This document shows, piece by piece, positions 34,909-42,899 of a DNA stretch of 64,000 bases (the first letter of the stretch is position 1; each line of letters opens with the position of its first letter). This stretch comes from Streptomyces griseorubiginosus (GTDB lineage Bacteria; Actinomycetota; Actinomycetes; Streptomycetales; Streptomycetaceae). Under the pieces are notes generated by a model, which had not been told where the DNA came from, searched no databases, and worked only from the letters and a program-made list of their open reading frames with translations. Location of the stretch: NCBI RefSeq assembly GCF_001514195.1, contig NZ_KQ948740.1:186001-250000 (forward strand), read 5' to 3'. Both the position numbers and the translations under genes were made by a program.

Positions 34909-35538
34909 ATGACCGCGCACCTCCAGGGCTCCCTCTTCGACCAGACCGACCAGCTCCGGCTCGGCTCCCTCGACGGGATCCGCCGTACCGTGCTGGGTCT
35001 CGGCGCCTGGATCGACGTACTGCCCGGCTGGCTCACCGGCTCCGACACCCTGTTCGAACAGCTGGCCGACGAGGTGCCCTGGCGGGCGGAGCGCCGCACG
35101 ATGTACGACCACGTCGTCGACGTACCGCGGCTGCTGGCCTTCTACCGCGCGGACGACGCCCTGCCGCACCCCGTGCTGGAGGAGGCGCGGGCGGCGCTCA
35201 CCGCTCACTACGCCGACGAACTCGGCGAGCCGTTCACCACGGCCGGGCTCTGCTACTACCGGGACGGCCGGGACTCCGTCGCCTGGCACGGCGACCGGGG
35301 CGGGCGGGGCGGCCGCTACGACACCATGGTCGCGATCCTCTCCGTGGGCGCGCCGCGCGACCTGCTGCTGCGGCCGGCGCGTGGCGGCGGCGAGACGGTA
35401 CGGCGGCCGCTGGGCCACGGCGACCTGATCGTGATGGGCGGCTCCTGCCAGCGCACCTGGGAGCACTCGGTACCGAAGACCACGCGCGCGACGGGACCGC
35501 GGATCAGCATCCAGTTCCGCCCGCACGGCGTGCACTGA
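34909..35538 (+). CDS. AlkB-like 2-oxoglutarate/Fe(II) dioxygenase
   Basis: A 209-residue protein of the AlkB family, which repairs 1-methyladenine and 3-methylcytosine in DNA or RNA. The iron facial triad is visible: His127 and Asp129 in WHGDRG, and His186 in TWEHSVPK; RISIQFRPHG near the C-terminus holds the 2-oxoglutarate arginines. The ATG at 34909 has CAGGAG 12 bases upstream. It is divergent from a TetR-FAD dehydrogenase operon and ends at a 15-bp terminator. Confidence 0.88.
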   Translation: MTAHLQGSLFDQTDQLRLGSLDGIRRTVLGLGAWIDVLPGWLTGSDTLFEQLADEVPWRAERRTMYDHVVDVPRLLAFYRADDALPHPVLEEARAALTAHYADELGEPFTTAGLCYYRDGRDSVAWHGDRGGRGGRYDTMVAILSVGAPRDLLLRPARGGGETVRRPLGHGDLIVMGGSCQRTWEHSVPKTTRATGPRISIQFRPHGVH

Positions 35539-35568
35539 GGCGGAGAGGCGGCCGCTTCGGGGCACGCG

Positions 35569-35605
35569 GGGGCTGCCTCCGGCGGACGGTGCCGGAGGCA
35601 GCCCC
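35569..35605 (+). terminator. 15-bp hairpin terminator after alkB-like gene
   Basis: GGGGCTGCCTCCGGC (35569-35583) pairs perfectly with GCCGGAGGCAGCCCC (35591-35605), loop seven bases, 31 bases after the stop. There is no T-run, as in many Streptomyces terminators. Confidence 0.85.
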
Positions 35606-35796
35606 GTCCCGCGGCGAGCCGGACGGGCGGGGCCCTGTGCGCGCAGGTCCCGATGCCCGAGCCCGTCCCGCCGAAAGCACATGCCGGAAGTGCAGGGGAA
35701 GTTGAGCGCTGGAGGACCGGTACCCGGCGCTCCGGATCGGCTGAGCGTCTGCTTTGCTGTGTGCCGTCGGGCAGGTACTCAGCGGGCGGGGCGATC

Positions 35797-36543
35797 ATGA
35801 GCGCGGGCGTGCAGCAAGTCGCGGACGGCACCTATCTGGTGCACGGCAGCAACACCAACTGGGTGATCCTGACCGAGGGAAGCTCCGCCACGCTCGTCGA
35901 CACCGGCTACCCGGGCGACCGGGAGCAGCTGCTCGCCTCCCTGACCGAGGTGGGCAGTTCACCGGAGGCGGTCACCGCCGTCCTCGTCACGCACGCCCAC
36001 AACGACCACCTGGGCTCCGCCGAGTACCTGCGCACCGCCTACGGCACGCCGGTCTATCTGCACGAGGCCGAAGTGCCCCACGCACGGCGGGACTTCCTGC
36101 ACCAGGTGTCCGTGGGGACGGTCCTGAAGAACGGCTGGCGGCCCGGTGTGCTGCCGTGGGCGGTACACGCGATCCGTGTGGGCGGCACCGCCCATGTGCC
36201 GGTCGCCTCCCCGCAGCCGTTCCCGGCCGAGGGCGCCCTGGACCTGCCCGGCCGTCCGGTGCCCGTGCACACGCCGGGCCACACCGACGGGCACTGCGCC
36301 TTCCACCTTCCCGAGCGGGGGGTGCTGATCTCCGGCGACGCCCTGGTGAGCGGCCACGCCACGTCCCGGGTCAAAGGGCCCCAGCTGCTGCCGGACATGT
36401 TCCACCACGAACGCGCGCGTGCCGTGGCCTCCCTGGACGTCCTCGCCGGGCTGGAGGGCGACGCACTGCTTCCCGGGCACGGTCCGCTCCACCGCGGTCC
36501 GGTCCGTGAAGCGGCACTTCAGGCGCGGGACCGCGCGCTCTAA
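35797..36543 (+). CDS. MBL-fold metallo-hydrolase
   Basis: A 248-residue metallo-beta-lactamase-fold hydrolase. Metal motif THAHNDHLG gives His66, His68, Asp70 and His71; further ligands are in HTPGHTDGH near residue 166, ISGDAL near 180 and LPGHGP near 228. It is of the glyoxalase II/Zn-hydrolase type; substrate unknown. The ATG at 35797 follows a GGGCGGGG stretch. It precedes the DUF4032 gene by 40 bases on the same strand, so both may be co-transcribed. Confidence 0.86.
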   Translation: MSAGVQQVADGTYLVHGSNTNWVILTEGSSATLVDTGYPGDREQLLASLTEVGSSPEAVTAVLVTHAHNDHLGSAEYLRTAYGTPVYLHEAEVPHARRDFLHQVSVGTVLKNGWRPGVLPWAVHAIRVGGTAHVPVASPQPFPAEGALDLPGRPVPVHTPGHTDGHCAFHLPERGVLISGDALVSGHATSRVKGPQLLPDMFHHERARAVASLDVLAGLEGDALLPGHGPLHRGPVREAALQARDRAL

Positions 36544-36583
36544 GGTGAGGTGACGATCACCGGCCGGACAAGGACACCGCACC

Positions 36584-37825
36584 ATGGCACTGCAGATCAG
36601 CGCGACGAACCCGGAGCACCCCGCGCTCCTGCTGGAACTGCCCTGGCACCTGCCGCTGGAGGAGTGGCCGGAGGAGGTCCTGGTCCCGCTGCCGCGCGGA
36701 ATATCCCGGCACGTGGTGCGTTACGCGCGCGCCGGCGACGAGGTCATCGCCGTCAAGGAACTGGCCGAGCGCCCGGCGCTGCGCGAGTACGAGCTGCTGC
36801 GCGACCTGGACCGGCTTGCCATCCCCGCCGTCGACCCGCTGGCCGTGGTCACCGGGCGCACCGACGCCGACGACGCGCCCCTGGAGTCGGTGCTGGTCAC
36901 CCGGCACCTGGGCGGCTCGATGCCGTACCGCTCGATGTTCGAGACGACCATGCGGCCCGCCACCATGCACCGCCTGATGGACGCCCTGGCCGTCCTGCTG
37001 GTCCGGCTGCACCTGGCCGGGTTCGCCTGGGGCGACTGCTCCCTGTCCAACACCCTGTTCCGGCGCGACGCGGGCGCCTACGCCGCCTACCTGGTGGACG
37101 CCGAGACGGGTGACCTGCATCCGCAGCTCAGCCCCGGGCAGCGGGACTACGACCTGGACCTCGCCCGCGTCAACATCAGCGGCGAGCTGCTCGACCTGGA
37201 GGCCTCGGGGGCGCTGCACCCCTCCGTGGACGCCATCGAGTTCGGCATGGAGATCTGCTCGCGCTACGGCAGCCTGTGGGACGAGCTGACCCGCAGGTCG
37301 GTGTACCCGGCGGGCAAGTACCACTTCATCGAGCGCCGGATCCGGCGGCTGAACGACCTCGGCTTCGACGTGGCCGAGATGCAGATCGAGCACGCCCCGA
37401 ACGGGGACTCGGTCACGTTCGTGCCGAAGGTCGTGGACGCCGGCCACCACCAGCGCCAGCTGCTGCGCCTGACCGGCCTGGACACCGAGGAGAACCAGGC
37501 CCGGCGGCTGCTCAACGACCTGGAGAGCTGGATGGCCACCCAGGACGACTACGCCCCGGGCGACCCCCTCGGCGCCCGCCCGGAGGTGCTCGCGCACCGC
37601 TGGGTACGGGACGTCTTCCGGCCGACCGTGCGGGCCGTGCCACCGGAGATGCGCGGCTCGATGGACCCGGCCGAGATCTACCACGAGCTGCTCGAACACC
37701 GCTGGTACCTGTCCGAGCGGGCCCAGCACGACATCGGGCTCGACACGGCCGTCGAGGACTACATCACGAACATCCTCCCCAAGGCCCGTGAGACGCTCCA
37801 GCCCACCCCCGCCACCGCCGAGTGA
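36584..37825 (+). CDS. DUF4032 family protein (kinase-like fold)
   Basis: A 413-residue protein of the DUF4032 group with a lipopolysaccharide-kinase-like N-terminal half: VIAVKELAERPALREYELLRDL (about residues 55-76) carries the likely ATP lysine, and WGDCSLSNTLFRRD near residue 150 resembles a kinase catalytic loop, with YLVDAETGDL near 168 as metal loop. The C-terminal DUF4032 domain spans about residues 230-400. Substrate is unknown. The ATG at 36584 follows GGACAAGGAC. It is convergent with the universal stress gene, one base apart. Confidence 0.84.
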   Translation: MALQISATNPEHPALLLELPWHLPLEEWPEEVLVPLPRGISRHVVRYARAGDEVIAVKELAERPALREYELLRDLDRLAIPAVDPLAVVTGRTDADDAPLESVLVTRHLGGSMPYRSMFETTMRPATMHRLMDALAVLLVRLHLAGFAWGDCSLSNTLFRRDAGAYAAYLVDAETGDLHPQLSPGQRDYDLDLARVNISGELLDLEASGALHPSVDAIEFGMEICSRYGSLWDELTRRSVYPAGKYHFIERRIRRLNDLGFDVAEMQIEHAPNGDSVTFVPKVVDAGHHQRQLLRLTGLDTEENQARRLLNDLESWMATQDDYAPGDPLGARPEVLAHRWVRDVFRPTVRAVPPEMRGSMDPAEIYHELLEHRWYLSERAQHDIGLDTAVEDYITNILPKARETLQPTPATAE

Positions 37826-37826
37826 C

Positions 37827-38699
37827 TCAGGTGTGCGGCACCACCGCCACCGGGCAGTCCGCGTGGTGCAGCACGCCGTGCGCCACCGAGCCGATGCGGG
37901 CGCCGACGGCGGTACGGCGGGCCCGGCGGCCGACGACCATCAGCTGCGCCCGTGCCGACATCGACAGCAGCACCTGACCGGCGCTGCCCATCTCCACGTG
38001 CTCGGCGACCGGCACGTCGGAGAAGCGCTCCCGCCACGGCTGGAGCGCGGTGGCCAGGGCCTTCTTCTCGTACGGCTCCAAGCCGCCGGCCTCGTCGAGC
38101 AGTTTGAGCGAGCCGGGGCTGTAGGCGAACACCGGCGGCAGGGTCCAGGCCCGCACGGCACGGACCGTGGCTCCCCGGGCGGCCGCCGTCTCGAAGGCGA
38201 ACCGCAGGGTCTCGGCGCTGTCCTCCGGGTCGCCCTCCTGACCGACGACGATCTCGTGTCCCGCGGCCTCCGCGGTGCCCTGGTCGCCGGCGCGGACCAG
38301 GACGACGGGCCGGGTCGCCTCGGCGATCACCTGCCGGCCGACCGAGCCCAGCAGGAAGCCGACCACGGGGCCGTACCCGCGGGAGCCGAGGACCAGCAGT
38401 TCGGAGTCGGCCGCGGCGGCGACCAGCACGTCCACGCTGCCGCCCTCCACCAGGTCGGTGTCCACCTCAAGACCGGTGTGCCGCCCCGTGACGGCCCGCA
38501 CGGCCTCGGCCATCGCGTCCCGCGCCCAGTTCGCCTGCGTGTCCCGGTCGCCGGCGTCGATCCCCTCGTACGCCTGGAACCGCCAGGCGTGCACCACCCG
38601 CAGCCCCGTGCCCCGCCGGACCGCCTCCCGGGCGGCCCAGCCCAGTGCGGCGAGGCTCTCCTCGGTTCCGTCGATGCCTGCGGTGATCGGGCCGGGCAT
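37827..38699 (-). CDS. tandem universal stress protein (two UspA domains)
   Basis: A 290-residue protein made of two UspA domains, about residues 1-145 and 150-290. Both keep the ATP-binding glycine motif: GSRGYGPVVGFLLGSVG near residue 106 and GRRARRTAVGARIGSVAHG near 252. Such proteins are commonly induced by hypoxia, stationary phase or nutrient stress in actinobacteria. The ATG at 38699 follows AAAAGGAGG. It is divergent from the VOC gene by 58 bases. Confidence 0.9.
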   Translation of the reverse strand: MPGPITAGIDGTEESLAALGWAAREAVRRGTGLRVVHAWRFQAYEGIDAGDRDTQANWARDAMAEAVRAVTGRHTGLEVDTDLVEGGSVDVLVAAAADSELLVLGSRGYGPVVGFLLGSVGRQVIAEATRPVVLVRAGDQGTAEAAGHEIVVGQEGDPEDSAETLRFAFETAAARGATVRAVRAWTLPPVFAYSPGSLKLLDEAGGLEPYEKKALATALQPWRERFSDVPVAEHVEMGSAGQVLLSMSARAQLMVVGRRARRTAVGARIGSVAHGVLHHADCPVAVVPHT

Positions 38700-38757
38700 G
38701 GGGTGGCCTCCTTTTATCGCGGTGACGTGGAACCCCAGTCTTCACTACGCTGCCGGA

Positions 38758-39111
38758 ATGACCTTGGAATGGGAGCAAGTGATCGTGGACTCCGCCGACC
38801 CCGCGGCGCTCGGGCGCTGGTGGGCGGAGGCGCTGGGCTGGGTGGTGGTCGAGGACTCCCCCGACGAGTTCGAGATCCGTCCCGAGAAGGACCGGATCCC
38901 GGGGCTGCTGTTCGTGCCGGTGCCGGAGGCGAAGACCGTCAAGAACCGGCTCCACCTCGACTTCCGGCCCGACGACCACGAGGCCGAGGTCGCCCGCTTC
39001 CTGGCCCTGGGCGCACGGCACGCGGACATCGGGCAGGGCGAGCAGTCGTGGGTGACGCTCCTGGACCCCGAGGGCAACGAGTTCTGCGTGCTGGGCGAGC
39101 GCCGGACCTGA
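38758..39111 (+). CDS. VOC-superfamily protein (glyoxalase-like)
   Basis: A 117-residue single-module vicinal-oxygen-chelate protein: VDSADPAALGRWWAEALGW at the N-terminus and WVTLLDPEGNEFCVLG at the C-terminus, typical of small actinobacterial glyoxalase-like proteins often annotated with antibiotic or toxin resistance. The metal ligands are not obvious, so binding without catalysis is possible. The ATG at 38758 is used. Its last three codons and stop fall inside a degenerate tandem repeat that continues to 39188. Confidence 0.85.
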   Translation: MTLEWEQVIVDSADPAALGRWWAEALGWVVVEDSPDEFEIRPEKDRIPGLLFVPVPEAKTVKNRLHLDFRPDDHEAEVARFLALGARHADIGQGEQSWVTLLDPEGNEFCVLGERRT

Positions 39112-39188
39112 CGCCCTTTCCGCGTCCCGGGCGGCGCCGGGCCCGACCCACGCTTCCGCGTGCCGGGCCGGCGCCGAGCCTGACCCCG
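39099..39188. repeat. degenerate tandem repeat (35/37 bases) across the VOC stop codon
   Basis: Unit 1 (39099-39133) starts at GCGCCGGACCTGA, the last codons and TGA of the VOC gene. Unit 2 (39134-39170) begins GCGCCGGGCCCGA and unit 3 (39171-39188, partial) GCGCCGAGCCTGA. All share TTCCGCGT and CCGGGC blocks where present. Divergence is higher than at the other stop-linked repeats, suggesting an older event. Confidence 0.75.
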
Positions 39189-39302
39189 GCAGGGTCCGTC
39201 ATCCCGGCGCGAAGCCGGGCGATCGAACATACGATGGGCGGGACCGGGCCGGTGACCCGGGGGGCGCCGTGCCCCCACGGACCGCCCGGGGTGGGGAGAC
39301 GT

Positions 39303-40979
39303 ATGGCACAGGCCGCCGAATCGGCGCGGACCGTCATCCTGACCGTGGACGACGACCCGGGGGTCTCCCGTGCCGTCGCCCGCGACCTGCGGCGGCGCTA
39401 CGGCGAGTCGTACCGGATCGTGCGCGCGGAGTCCGGCGAGTCCGCGCTGGAGGCGCTGCGGGAGCTGAAGCTGCGCGGCGACCTCGTGGCGGTGATCCTG
39501 GCCGACTACCGCATGCCGCAGATGAACGGCATCGAGTTCCTGGAACAGGCCCTGGACGTGTATCCGGGGGCCCGCCGCGTGCTGCTGACGGCGTACGCGG
39601 ACACCAACGCGGCGATCGACGCGATCAACGTCGTCGACCTCGACCACTACCTCCTCAAGCCCTGGGACCCGCCCGAGGAGAAGCTCTACCCGGTCCTCGA
39701 CGACCTCCTGGAGGCGTGGCGGTCCAGCGACTACCGGCCCGTCCCGGCCACCAAGGTGATCGGACACCGCTGGTCGGCGCGCTCCTCGGACGTCCGGGAG
39801 TTCCTGGCCCGCAACCAGGTGCCCTACCGCTGGTACTCCACCGACGAGCCCGAGGGGCAGCGGCTGCTGACCGCCGCGGGCCAGGACGGGCAGCGGCTGC
39901 CGGTGGTCATCACCCCGGACGGCACCCCCCTGGTCAAGCCGGAGGCGCCCGACCTGGCCGCCCATGTCGGCCTGGCCACGACCCCCACCGCCGACTTCTA
40001 CGACCTCGTCGTCATCGGAGGCGGCCCGGCCGGGCTCGGAGCCGCGGTGTACGGGGCCTCGGAGGGGCTGCGGACCGTACTCGTGGAGCGCTCGGCGACC
40101 GGCGGGCAGGCCGGCCAGAGCTCCCGGATCGAGAACTACCTCGGCTTCCCCGACGGCGTGTCCGGCGGCCAGCTCACCGACCGAGCCCGGCGCCAGGCCA
40201 CCAAGTTCGGCGCCGAGATCCTCACCGCCCGTGAGGTGGCGGGCCTGGAGATCAACGGCGCGGCCCGTACCGTGCGCTTCACGGACGGGTCGGCGGTGGC
40301 CGCGCACAGCGTGATCCTGGCGACCGGTGTCTCCTACCGGCAGCTGGAGGCGCCCGGCTGCACCGACCTGACCGGCTGCGGGGTGTACTACGGCTCGGCG
40401 CTGACCGAGGCGGCCTCCTGCCAGGGCCAGGACATCTACATCGTCGGCGGCGCCAACTCGGCCGGGCAGGCGGCCATGTACCTGTCCCGGGGCGCCAAGT
40501 CGGTGACCCTGCTGGTGCGCGGCCCCGACCTCGCCGCGTCGATGTCGTACTACCTGATCCAGCAGATCGAGGACGCCCCCAACATCTCGGTCCGCGCGCA
40601 CACCGTCGTCGAGTCCGCGCACGGCTCCGACCACCTGGAACAGCTCACCCTGCGCGACACCCGGACCGGCGAGACCGAACGCGTCGACGCGCAGTGGATG
40701 TTCGTGTTCATCGGAGCGGCCCCGCTGACCGGCTGGCTGGACGGCACGGTGCTGCGCGACGAGCACGGGTTCATCCTGGCCGGGCCGGACCTCACCCCGG
40801 ACGGGCGACCGCCGGCGGACTGGGAGCTGGACCGGCCGCCGTACCACCTGGAGACCAACATTCCGGGCGTGTTCGTCGCGGGCGACGCGCGCGCCGAGTC
40901 CGCGAAGCGGGTCGCGTCCGCCGTCGGAGAGGGAGCCATGGCCGTGATGCTCGTCCACCGGTATCTGGAGCAGTCGTGA
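39303..40979 (+). CDS. response-regulator receiver fused to thioredoxin-reductase-like flavoprotein
   Basis: A 558-residue fusion. Residues about 10-135 form a receiver domain with acidic pocket VDDDP and phospho-acceptor Asp68 in LADYRMPQMNG. Residues about 150-225 are a thioredoxin/glutaredoxin-like linker (VREFLARNQVPYRWYSTDE, LPVVITPDGT). Residues about 235-558 are a thioredoxin-reductase-type flavoprotein with FAD motif VVIGGGPAGLGAAVYGASEG, NADPH motif YIVGGANSAGQAAMYL and GVFVAGDAR. The redox CxxC of thioredoxin reductase is absent (GCGVYYGSALTEAASC at that place), so electrons must leave another way. The ATG at 39303 follows GGGGAGA. Its stop overlaps the next start (GTGA). Confidence 0.88.
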   Translation: MAQAAESARTVILTVDDDPGVSRAVARDLRRRYGESYRIVRAESGESALEALRELKLRGDLVAVILADYRMPQMNGIEFLEQALDVYPGARRVLLTAYADTNAAIDAINVVDLDHYLLKPWDPPEEKLYPVLDDLLEAWRSSDYRPVPATKVIGHRWSARSSDVREFLARNQVPYRWYSTDEPEGQRLLTAAGQDGQRLPVVITPDGTPLVKPEAPDLAAHVGLATTPTADFYDLVVIGGGPAGLGAAVYGASEGLRTVLVERSATGGQAGQSSRIENYLGFPDGVSGGQLTDRARRQATKFGAEILTAREVAGLEINGAARTVRFTDGSAVAAHSVILATGVSYRQLEAPGCTDLTGCGVYYGSALTEAASCQGQDIYIVGGANSAGQAAMYLSRGAKSVTLLVRGPDLAASMSYYLIQQIEDAPNISVRAHTVVESAHGSDHLEQLTLRDTRTGETERVDAQWMFVFIGAAPLTGWLDGTVLRDEHGFILAGPDLTPDGRPPADWELDRPPYHLETNIPGVFVAGDARAESAKRVASAVGEGAMAVMLVHRYLEQS

Positions 40980-42436
40980 GCGGGCAGTTGATGCCGTGCA
41001 GCCCCGGGGAGATCGGGTCGCTGTTCCTGTTCGAGAAGCTGTCCCCCGAGCAACTGGGGCAGTTGTGCGCGGCGGGGCGGGTCGAGAGGTTCGAGCCCGG
41101 TCCGGTGTACACCGAGGGTGAACCGGCCACCTGCTTCTACGTGATGATCGAGGGCACGGTCGTGCTCTCCCGCCGGGTCGGCGGCGACGACGTGGAGGTC
41201 AGCCGCACCTCGCAGCGCGGGGTGTACTCGGGGTCCATGCAGGCGTACCTGGGCGACCGGGTGCAGCAGACCTACAACAACTCCATGCGGGTCACGGAGC
41301 CTTCGCGGTTCTTCGTGCTGCCCGCGGAGACGTTCTCGGACTTCATGCAGGAATGGTTCCCGATGGCCGTGCACCTGCTGGAGGGGCTGTTCTTCGGTTC
41401 GAAGAACACCCAGCGGGCCATCGGGCAGCGGGAGCGGCTGCTGGCGCTCGGTTCCCTGTCGGCCGGACTGACCCATGAGCTCAACAACCCCGCCGCGGCG
41501 GCCGTGCGAGCGACCGCGACCCTGCGCGAGCGGGTGGGCAAGATGCGCCACAAGCTCGGCATCATCGCCCAGGGCTCGTACAGCCCCGAGGTGATGGCGA
41601 ACCTCATCGACATCCAGGAGCGCACGGCCGAACGCGTCGCCAAAGCGCCGACGTTGAGCCCGCTGGAGGCCTCCGACCGGGAGGACGCGCTCGGTGACTG
41701 GCTCGACGACCACGGCATCCAGGACGGCTGGCGGATCGCGCCAACCTTCGTGCAGGCCGGGCTGGACGTCGACTGGCTGGACCAGGTCGCGGCCGCCCTC
41801 GACGAGGAGATGCTGCCGAACGCGATCGGCTGGCTCAACTACACCGTCGAGACCGAGCTGTTGATGGACGAGATCAACGACTCCACGGCCCGCATCTCAC
41901 ATCTCGTCGACGCGGCCAAGCAGTACTCCCAGCTGGACCGGGCGCCCTACCAGGTGGCCGACGTCCACGAACTCCTCGACAGCACCCTGCTGATGCTGTC
42001 CGGGAAGATCGGGCAGCAGATCAAGGTCGTCAAGGAGTACGACCGGACACTGCCGAGGATCCCCGCCTACCCCGCCGAGCTCAACCAGGTCTGGACGAAC
42101 CTGATCGACAACGCGGTGCAGGCCATCAACAGCGTAGGCGGGGAAGGGACGTTGACCGTCCGGACCGCACTGGAGCACGACCGGCTGCTGGTGGAGTTCC
42201 GGGACACCGGGCCGGGGGTGCCGGCGGACATCCGCGGGCGGATCTTCGACCCCTTCTTCACCACCAAGCCGGTCGGTGAGGGGACGGGGCTCGGGCTCGA
42301 CATCTCCTGGCGGATCGTGGTCAACAAGCACCACGGGACGCTCCAGGTGGAGTCGACGCCGGGTGACACCCGCTTCCAGGTGCTGCTTCCGCTGACCGCC
42401 GTGGACCCCGACGACACCACCGAGGAGCCTCAGTGA
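40976..42436 (+). CDS. histidine kinase with N-terminal cyclic-nucleotide-binding domain
   Basis: A 486-residue soluble kinase. Residues about 10-130 are a cNMP-binding beta-roll (LFLFEKLSPEQLGQLC, then VYTEGEPATCFYVMIEGTVVLS). The phospho-acceptor box is LTHELNNPAAA with His167; the long helical region 190-330 is unusual for this class; the HATPase has N box QVWTNLIDNAVQAI, DTGPGVP and GTGLGLDIS. No transmembrane segment. The GTG start at 40976 lies in the upstream stop. It is the obvious phosphodonor for the receiver domain of the flavoprotein encoded just before. Confidence 0.88.
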   Translation: MSGQLMPCSPGEIGSLFLFEKLSPEQLGQLCAAGRVERFEPGPVYTEGEPATCFYVMIEGTVVLSRRVGGDDVEVSRTSQRGVYSGSMQAYLGDRVQQTYNNSMRVTEPSRFFVLPAETFSDFMQEWFPMAVHLLEGLFFGSKNTQRAIGQRERLLALGSLSAGLTHELNNPAAAAVRATATLRERVGKMRHKLGIIAQGSYSPEVMANLIDIQERTAERVAKAPTLSPLEASDREDALGDWLDDHGIQDGWRIAPTFVQAGLDVDWLDQVAAALDEEMLPNAIGWLNYTVETELLMDEINDSTARISHLVDAAKQYSQLDRAPYQVADVHELLDSTLLMLSGKIGQQIKVVKEYDRTLPRIPAYPAELNQVWTNLIDNAVQAINSVGGEGTLTVRTALEHDRLLVEFRDTGPGVPADIRGRIFDPFFTTKPVGEGTGLGLDISWRIVVNKHHGTLQVESTPGDTRFQVLLPLTAVDPDDTTEEPQ

Positions 42437-42786
42437 CCGACATCAAGGGGATCGACCCGAGCGTGCCGCCGAGCGGGGACGGGTGCGTGGAGTGCGACGC
42501 GGCGGGCGGATGGTGGTTCCATCTGCGGCGGTGTGCGCAGTGCGGGCATGTGGGGTGCTGCGACTCCTCTCCCGGTCAGCACGCGAGTGGGCACTTCCGG
42601 GAGACCGGGCATCCGCTGGCGCGGAGCTTCGAGCCGGGTGAGGAGTGGTTCTGGAACTTCGAGACGGAGGAGATGTTCGAGGCAGGGCCGCAGTTGGCGG
42701 CGCCGGAGAGTCACCCTCGGTCGCAACCGTCTCCGGGGCCTGAGGGGAGGGTTCCGGCTGATTGGGCTCGGACGTTGCGCAGATGA
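42433..42786 (+). CDS. UBP-type zinc finger protein
   Basis: A 117-residue protein with a ZnF-UBP domain: CVEC at residues 18-21, then CAQCGHVGCCDSSPGQHASGH with further cysteines and histidines, and HPLARSFEPGEEWFWNF as the conserved end. In eukaryotes this domain binds the C-terminus of free ubiquitin; bacterial members occur beside redox or signalling genes and have no ubiquitin partner, so the ligand is unknown. The GTG overlaps the kinase stop (42433-42436), so all three genes form one coupled operon. Confidence 0.87.
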   Translation: MTDIKGIDPSVPPSGDGCVECDAAGGWWFHLRRCAQCGHVGCCDSSPGQHASGHFRETGHPLARSFEPGEEWFWNFETEEMFEAGPQLAAPESHPRSQPSPGPEGRVPADWARTLRR

Positions 42787-42815
42787 GCCCGGGGCCGTCT
42801 GTCCGATGGCGGCTG

Positions 42816-42855
42816 CGGGTGCGTCGTGGCTGGTCGCGCAGTTCCCCGCGCCCCT
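42816..42855 (+). repeat. dispersed intergenic repeat, copy B
   Basis: About 40 bases closely matching copy A (24014-24052), including CGTCGTGGCTGGTCGCGC and CGCGCCCCT. Here the G-rich hairpin arm of copy A is missing, so it is not a good terminator. It sits between the UBP zinc-finger gene and the LuxR-family gene. Confidence 0.75.
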
Positions 42856-42899
42856 AGGTGGGTCGACGCGCTGTCAGTGCCGAGTGCCAGGATGTTCTT

